Source: Candidula unifasciata
Taxonomy: Eukaryota > Mollusca > Gastropoda > Stylommatophora > Geomitridae
Direction of reading: 5' to 3'
Length of the DNA stretch: 64,000 bases
Assembly: GCA_905116865.2 (NCBI GenBank)
Contig: CAJHNH020000691.1
Coordinates: 477,501-541,500 of the forward strand
Program-made: the position numbers and the translations under genes
In this document: in pieces, positions 53,601-62,300 of the stretch
How positions within the stretch are numbered: the stretch's first letter is position 1
How the letters are laid out: each line of letters begins with the position of its first letter
The notes under the pieces: model-generated
The model's database searches: none
Told to the model about the DNA's origin: nothing
What the model saw: only the letters and a program-made list of their open reading frames with translations

Positions 53601-56217
53601 GTGACTTATGCTGCCACATGAGTGAAGTCACTTTGTCTAGCGTGACTTATGCTGCCACATGAGTGAAGTCACTTTGTCTAGCGTGACTTATGCTGCCACA
53701 TGAGTGAAGTCACTTTGTCTAGCGTGACTTATCTGCCACATGAGTGAAGTCACTTTGTCTAGCGTGACTTATGCTGCCACATGAGTGAAGTCACTTTGTC
53801 TAGCGTGACTTATGCTGCCACATGAGTGAAGTCACTTTGTCTAGCGTGACTTACGCTGCCACATGAGTGAAGTCACTTTGTCTAGCGTGACTTATGCTGC
53901 CACATGAGGAAGTCACTTTGTCTAGCGTGACTTATGCTGCCACATGAGTGAAGTCACTTTGTCTAGCATGACTTATGCTGCCACATGAGTGAAGTCACTT
54001 TGTCTAGCGTGACTTATGCTGCCACATGAGTGAAGTCACTTTGTCTAGCGTGACTTATGCTGCCACATGAGTGAAGTCACTTTGTCTAGCGTGACTTATG
54101 CTGCCACATGAGTGAAGTCACTTTGTCTAGCGTGACTTATGCTGCCACATGAGTGAAGTCACTTTGTCTAGCGTGACTTATGCTGCCACATAAGTGAAGT
54201 CACTTTGTCTAGCGTGACTTATGCTGCCACATGAGTGAAGTCACTTTGTCTAGCGTGACTTATGCTGCCACATGAGTGAAGTCACTTTGTCTAGCGTGAC
54301 TTACGCTGCCACATGTCTCTGTATTCCAATGTATCTGTTAATGTTGACTGTTGTTTGTTATGTGAGTTCCAAAGATTATCATAAAGATTTATCATAGGAT
54401 GGTAGAGTTATGACACATTTCTGACATGAGGGTTAGTGAGAACAAGTCTCATCATCATCATGTAGCAGGTCCTTTGCAGAATGTTGCTCTCATTACGGTC
54501 TGCCTGAAAGAAACTCAGTCTCTCCCGCCTCATATACTTTCATACTCAAGGAGTCACTTATAACTTGTGCCCATCTTTGTTTCGGTGCCCCTCCTTCCTG
54601 GTACCATGCCTTCTGCTATAATTTTTTTTTCCGTTGTACTTGATATGACCAAAATATTTCAGCTTCTGAGACAAGATGCTGTTTATTAGCCAATCTTCCT
54701 TGATGTTCAGATCTTTCAAGATGTCAGTATTTCTCCTCTTCTTTGTCCAAGATATTCTGAGAATCTTTCTATACTATTTCAGCTCAAAAGCCCCTATTCT
54801 CTTTCTTAAGGACTGGGAGATAGTCCATAATTCACATCTGTATGTTGCTACAGGAAAGATGCATGCTCTCAAAATTCTTTTTTTTTGGAGACAAGTCTAG
54901 TTGTTGAAAATTGTGTTTGGAAAATAAGGAATTTAAGGCTATCTTCCAAATAACGGTCCCAAATTATCGAGGCAGAAAATATACCCTAACATGGCCTCAG
55001 TCACGTGTCAATTGCGCACTTCCGCCACCGCCGAGAGTATCCCCCACACCGCTCACGCGGCATGGATTTGGGCTAAACTAGATGGCTGGGACTCACGAGC
55101 ACCAGCAACCGCATTTCCTGCAGCTGCCCTGATTTTATTTGCTCATTAGTCCTAGCCATCTAGTTTAGCCCCAATCCACGCCGCGAGAGCGGTGTGGGGG
55201 ATACTCTCGGTATAGTCCCCGAAAGTTCGCAATTTGGCGGTGGGGGTATAGTCCCCGGAAGTGCGCAATTGACACGTGACTGATGCCCTGTTAGGGTATA
55301 TTTTCTGCCTCGATAATTTAGGACCGTTATTCGGAAGATAGCTGAATTTAAAATAACATACTTCAATGCTCTCCTCTCCGTCTCCCCAGTCTAAGAGTAG
55401 TGGATTGGATTTCTCACCTTTTTTCAGACAGATAGTATCAAATAGGATGTCTCTCATTAGACAGTAGTCTTCTGCAAAGCATCTATTAAAATGGATGGTC
55501 CAGAAGTGTGTTTGTCAGCCTGTTAATGCTTGCAGGATGGAAAAATGTTTCATAGTGATGGTTAGGACAGAACAAAAAATGTTGACAGTATTTTATTTAT
55601 TAGATCAGATAAAATTCAGATTTTTAGCTTATGCGAAATAAAAATCATCATATAATAATTTATTTATTAGGTCTAATATTATAAAATTCAAATTTTTAGG
55701 CAACGCCAAATGAAATAAAAACAAAAAATTGTAAGAATTACATCCCGTGTTAAACAATTTAAATTTTTAGCTCATGCAAATAAATAAATGTTGATAGCAC
55801 TTTTTTTTTTTAGATTGAGTGTTATAAAATTCTGATTTCTGGCTAACAAAAGAGGTTCGAAACTTGATATACCTAGCTGGACCATTGTTTCTGAGACAAT
55901 AAAGATCTGATTTTTGATTTGTCTGATAAGAGATGTGTGAGTGTGTTAAGATTGGCATCTTTTTCTTTCAACTGGTCTGATATTTAGCATTAAACAGGTC
56001 CATAACAATATTGGCTAACTGTGTAGATAATGATCTAGAGTACCAGTATATGGTATATAATGTTGCTGATAGAAGGGTAATATGTTGGTATTTGTATCTG
56101 GTAATTTTTGTCTAAAAATTAAACAGGTCCATTATAATATCAAACAGCTGTGTGGAGACGATGGTCTAGGGTTGAAGTTGAAAGGATCGACTTCATTGCA
56201 CCAGTTTTAATCCACAT

Positions 56218-56301
<84 letters not shown>

Positions 56302-59300
56302 ATCTATCTCTCTATGCAGAATAGCTAGCTGCCTGCAGAAAGCGCTGCACAAAGCATGAACTACATAGCTTTAGTAACAATCCCCATAGATCTTCATAAA
56401 AATTACACTCACGAATCAAACAACACCGCCCAAAACAAACAAAGGCTTTCAGGGCAAATGGCAAATGACTTGACTCCCGAAATCTAGATCTAGATCTGGA
56501 GTACCAATGTATAATATATAAGGTGGTTGATATTATAAAATGTGTGAAAATGTTGGTATTTGTATTTGGTAACACTTTGTCGGATATATCAAACAGGTCC
56601 ATTACAATATCGGAAAGCTGTGTGCAGATGTTGGGAAAACGGAGGAGGCTATCGAACGTTACAGACGGGCCATAGAGTGAGTTTTGTCCATAGTCTCTCC
56701 AGGTGATTGTCTTTATTCTGGTAGCTAAGTCTGAATTTCATTATTAAAGGTGAAGTGATAACAAGATAATGTTGTAGATTCAGTCAGCAGTGGTGAAAAA
56801 ATGTGTTTCTGCTCAGCATGACTGTGGCGTCGATAAGAGTTTTGGTAAAATAAGTATGAGATAATTTTGGCATTTGTCCAGGAAGAAAAGCGGTAAGAAT
56901 GAGAACTGATCATCTCACTTCATTTTGATGTAACCTAATATGTGTTGGTAGCTTTGGTTGTGGTAATACTGGTTGGTTGTTTGGCACCTTTCTGTGCGTC
57001 TTTCCAGATGGCAGTGGTTGTGTCTGATGTAAGGAAACATGGGAAGCACTCCCATGGCAGTGACAGTTGTGACTGCATCAAGACCTGCTCATGTTAAGTC
57101 TTCCATAATTAGAGTATGGGATTTCTGGACCATTGTTGCCCAAGCATTTAAGCATGTATTTAATTTGCTTCTTCTGAGGCTCAGCCCTTTACCTGCCTAC
57201 AGTCATTTTTCTCTCTTTTCATATTCTCCTCCTGATTGTCTTCTCTATGCAACACATGGTTTGTAGGAATTTATGAAAACTCGCCCGCACAACGAGAGTT
57301 CCCTCCCTTCTCTTTCATGTCGCGGCCAGTTGCATGGCCTATTCTATGTTGTGGGGGTGTTATGAGATGAGTTTGTTCGGCGTTCGCTCACCTTATATAA
57401 TTGTTATGTGAGGTCGTGAGTCTCTTTGAGGCGCCGCAGGCACCTGTGTACAAGTTAAAAGTACTGTAGGGGGAAGGGCAAATGTTTGTGAGTATTGAAA
57501 CTAGGATGTTTTTTGTATTTCTGTGTTCCTTGGTGGTGACACCCCCCCCCCAGAAAAAGAAGCAAATGTAAAAAACACTTAGGAATAGAATAATATGCCA
57601 GTTTCCATGCTCACAAAATGTCGGGCAACTAGCACAAAGTAGAAGTAATCACGCAAGTGAGTGGTGACAACACAGGAAAAAAAAGAATGGTTAAACTTTT
57701 AAAAATAATGAATACATGACACCTCTACAACACAGGACAGGCTGTGCGACAGGCTGCAGCATGAATGGGAGGGGAAAGAACTCTTGTGGTGCTGGCGAGA
57801 GTTATGTATAATGAAAAACACCGGTTTATACTAGTGGCAGCAATATTTTGAAGTAGAAATAATGGCGCTGTTAGTAGTCTGTGACCGAGATGATATTTTG
57901 TTCACAGACTGTATGATGTTGTAACTGATTGTTGTTCTCAGACTGAACCCTGTGTATGATCAGGCTATGAACAACCTGGCCAACATGCTCAAGGACCAAG
58001 GCAAGGAGCTGGAAGCTGAGCTGTTGCTGGACAAGGCTGTATCAATATCGTAATGTTCTTTATTGCACAGATGATTTTAGTTATAATAGTTTATATCCTA
58101 TTTCTTCTTCTTCTTTTTAGCGTTCACCAGCTGTAAACTCTGGTGGAAAGTCTGGTTGTTCATCCACTTCTGGACTGTAGTCCTGTTCCAGAACCTGAGT
58201 GTTGCATGTGCATCCGTTTTACAGATCTGACTTATTTGTATGCAGACTGCTGGTTCCTTGCCTCTCAGGCAGATGCACTCCGACTTTGAAGGAAGCTCCC
58301 AATTAGTTGACTCCTACAACATGCTTTTGGGCTGGCGGTGGATCTATTCTTGTTTTCTCTATAACAGGGCCCCGTGACCCACACAGCGAATACCCTGTTT
58401 AACTTTCCGGGGTTACTTTTCTTACAGTCCATGCCTCAGACATTTGTAATTATGCCTGTCTTCAGCTTTCTGTCTCATAAACTGTCTGTCATTTCTCATA
58501 CGTGTGTTCTTCCATGATGCTAACATCTTTTCTCTTGTTCCCTTCCCCCTCCTATTTTTTTCCAACTACAGGTTAGACAGTTTTTTTTTTTATATATTCC
58601 TCATATGTATTTGTCACTGCATGCTCACTCAGCATGCACCATCATTACACTGCCCCCCCACCCCCATTCCCAACCCTCACTGAGGTAACTGACGGAAGAG
58701 AAGGAGAAGAAAAAGCATGCGTGCATTTCATTGCAGGATTCTATTGTCATCGTTCATCATCATCATCATTGTCCCATAGCACTGCATGCCATTGGGTCAC
58801 CAGTTGCTGTTGACTGTCTGATCAGCTCCCTCTCCCTTTGTCAGATGCAGTGGATTTCATGGTTGCATGCCTCAGGCCTGTCCAGTCAGTCAAGTTCTGT
58901 ATCCAGATCTTTCTTGGTCTGCCTCTTCTCCTCTACTGAGCCCTGTAGTATTGTTTTTAAGAGGCTATCAGATCTTGTGATGTATTGTACCATTGGCTTT
59001 TCTGTATTTTCAGTGTAGTTAAAAGAGGTTCATAGCTGCCAGTTGTCTATCCTTACCCTGTCCTTTTTTTGCATCATCCAGCCCAGATTTTGCTGCTGCG
59101 TGGATGAATCGAGGCATCGTGAAAGCTGCACTGAAGAAATACCAGGATGCTGAATACAGTTATAAACAAGGCATAAGATGTCGCAGGAACTATCCCGATT
59201 GCTACTACAATCTTGGGAATTTGGTAAGTGGACAGCAGTTATGTAAGAACACAATTTATTCAGTGTGGCTTTAGGACAAAGAATAACAACTATGTCAACT

Positions 59301-62300
59301 AATTAGGGGTGTTTCCTTGAAAGTCATAGTGCATCTGCCTGAGAGGCAACAAAGAGTCTGTTTACAAATAAGTCAGATCTGTAAAATAGGAGCATGCAGA
59401 TCAAGACCAAAGTCTAGGAGTGGACGAACAACCAGAAGTTTCCCCTGGAGTTTCCCTCTGGTTAATGCTAAGAAGAAGAAGAGGTATTTGCAGTTGACCA
59501 GTATTAGTAGCAGCAGCAGATGGGAGTCTCCAGAACCATCTCAATCCAGTCAAAACCAAGTGTTTAATGTTGAATGAAGAATCAACATCACAGCACTCGG
59601 GACACCCACATAAGCCCTCCATCCCTATCTTCAGCAGCAAACAAAGAGTTGCAGTTCCGATGGCACCGGTAACTGCCCTTCCCCTGAGTGTTGAGCGTCT
59701 GCCAATACCAAGTGTGAGAAATATAATATGAAGACAAAAAGCATTCAACAGACAGAGAAAGATATTAAAAATGAATAAATTAGATAAAAGAGTGTCATGT
59801 TACCAGCTGCCACAGACAGCCACACTGAAGAAATGTAGCGACACAGAGCAAGGGTAATGCTGCTCAAGTGTGTTTGTCTCTCTCTCTCTCTCTCTATCTC
59901 TCTCTTTCTTTATTTCTTTCTCACAGCACATTAGTTACTGAATACTGTTGGAGACACCTAGTCAGTAAGCACTTGATATTGATGATTAATAGCCGCTGAG
60001 TTGGAAAGAATCTCTTTAGGAAATCTGGTAACTAATATCTAGTTTAAAACCCCCCCCCCCCCCCAAAAAAAAAGAACATGTTAATATGAAAATCCCCAGA
60101 TGCTTCCTCTCTTAACTCGTTCACTACTGACAGCCCCTCATCAGATGAGCAGCTTAATCTCATTTTTTGTACTTCATTCAGCTAATGCTTTGAGCAGAGT
60201 GGCAAGCTTCTGTGGGAAGATCACGGGTTGTGGACATACTTTGGATCTTTTCTCTAGGTCATAGATCTGCACCACTGGGTGGTGAATTGATACATGACAA
60301 GGCAATTAGTAGAGAAACAAGATTAATATGATCTGGAGAGAATGAAGCACCTGGGTGTAACCAGAGGGTCTGGCCGGCTCACTACACTCAGAGGAAAGGC
60401 AAGATGGATATATAACCAGACTGTGACCGTTACCATCAGTATTGAAACTCTGTGCTGGCTGCTGAAGATGAGGATGGAGCACGCATGGGAATGCCCTGAG
60501 TGCTGTGATGTCAATTCTTGACTCGACTCAACTCATTCAGCTGTTACACTAGCCATTGAATCCTAATTGTTACTTTACTCTCTAGCCCCGAGAAAGCCAT
60601 TTTTGTGGCTTTAACAGGCTTATGTTGGCATGTTGTCTTTAGACAGTGCCTGTACGTCTGTATGACAGCTTTGGTACTGCCACAACTGCATAGTGTGTAG
60701 ACATGGTGGGTATGATTTACCAACCCAACAAATTGCAATTATTATTTGGGTGACATTTTTTTGTTTCATTGTGATAGTAAAGTAAAGGTCCCTTTTCCAC
60801 ACCTTTGGGCATATAGGGCTAGACCTATATTTTTGTAGACCAATCGGCACAAGATGGGTGATGTGGTCAGCATCACGCCGGCCGTCTTTACTCCTGGGGA
60901 CTGCACCCGGTACCCACTCAAGGCTGGGTTGACCTGGGAGTCAAGGTCATTTTTTTTTTTAAAGTCTGGCTCCGCCAGGGAGCGAACCCGTGACCTTCTG
61001 ATCCCCATGCAAGTATCTAGCCGCTATGCCACAGCGACTCCTGTTTCATAGTGATGTCGTAATAAATTTATCATGACCTCACTTTGCTCTCTGTGGCTGT
61101 GTCAACAAAATCCTTGTTTTCTTAATCAAAGGGAAAGAAAGCAGTTATTTCTTTGCTCCATCTGTATTTAGTGATTACTTCCCTTCGTTTAAAAAAAAAA
61201 AATCCTTTTGCTCAAAATAATTAAATAGGAGAAATCTATACTTTTAGGGACCTGTGGGCTGCTATATCTCAATAGTTAGCAAGCTTGACTGTCTTCTCAA
61301 TGGTCTTGGGTTCCAACTTCCCTAAATAAAAAAATAAAAAACTGACCATGACTCAAAATTTCTTCTGCTTCTTCTTCAATGTCAGACGGGCCTGCGTGCC
61401 CAAATTGTAACCCTTTGAAAATAAAGTTTGTTCGTTTGTTCATTCGTTCTTTTTCTCTAGTTTCTTAGGACAGAGTTTCAGAAAATTATAATGATACATT
61501 TATTGTTAAAAAATTTAAAAAAGGTAAATTTTAAAGATATTTAAGGGGCAAATTTGTTCTTTCTGCCCAATACAGTTAATATAGGAACTCTACTAGACTC
61601 TACAACTATGTGTTTAAAATAATAACTGCTTTGATAAAATGAGTAGAAAGTAACAGGTGTTTAGTACTGAAAGAGTTAACAATGCATATTTAAAAGCAGT
61701 GATCTTTAGTAAGGATGTATTTTAATTGTTTTTCTGCAGTACATTGACATGGGGCGATCCCAAGATGCATTGGATGCTTACCGCAATGCCACAAGTCTCA
61801 AACCAACTCATTGGAATGCTTGGAATAATGCCGTTGTACTTCTGGATAACCTGGGTAGGAATATAACTTTTTTCCACTGTTGTTCCCACTGAGTAGTGGA
61901 GTGCCTAGGAGGTAAAAGGTGCTGAGGTTAAATCAGATTGGGAACATTTGTATAAAATGTGAGGATGGGAGGTTCCTCTCTGACTTCTGGGTTGTAGAAA
62001 ATAAAGGACCCTTATCACACCAAGGGTGCTTTATGTAGGTATAGAACACTCAGTGTATATTGTCTATGTTGTTGATTTGGCATCTAAACATCTAAGATAG
62101 AAGACAGTAAAGGACCCTTTTCTATACCTTGATAGATACTCCCCACATGGATTCTGGGGACCCATTGGGGGAGGGAGGGGGATGTGGACTAGACCCACTG
62201 GCTGCCAACGAGCATGTCATAGAAGGTGACTAGTTAAGGGCGTTTCCTTTGAAGTCGGAGCATATCTGCCTGAGAAGTAAGAGGGACAAACAATCTGCAT

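Noticed and set aside
56150..56359. Ser-Leu repeat protein
   Set aside because: Translation of a (CT)n microsatellite.
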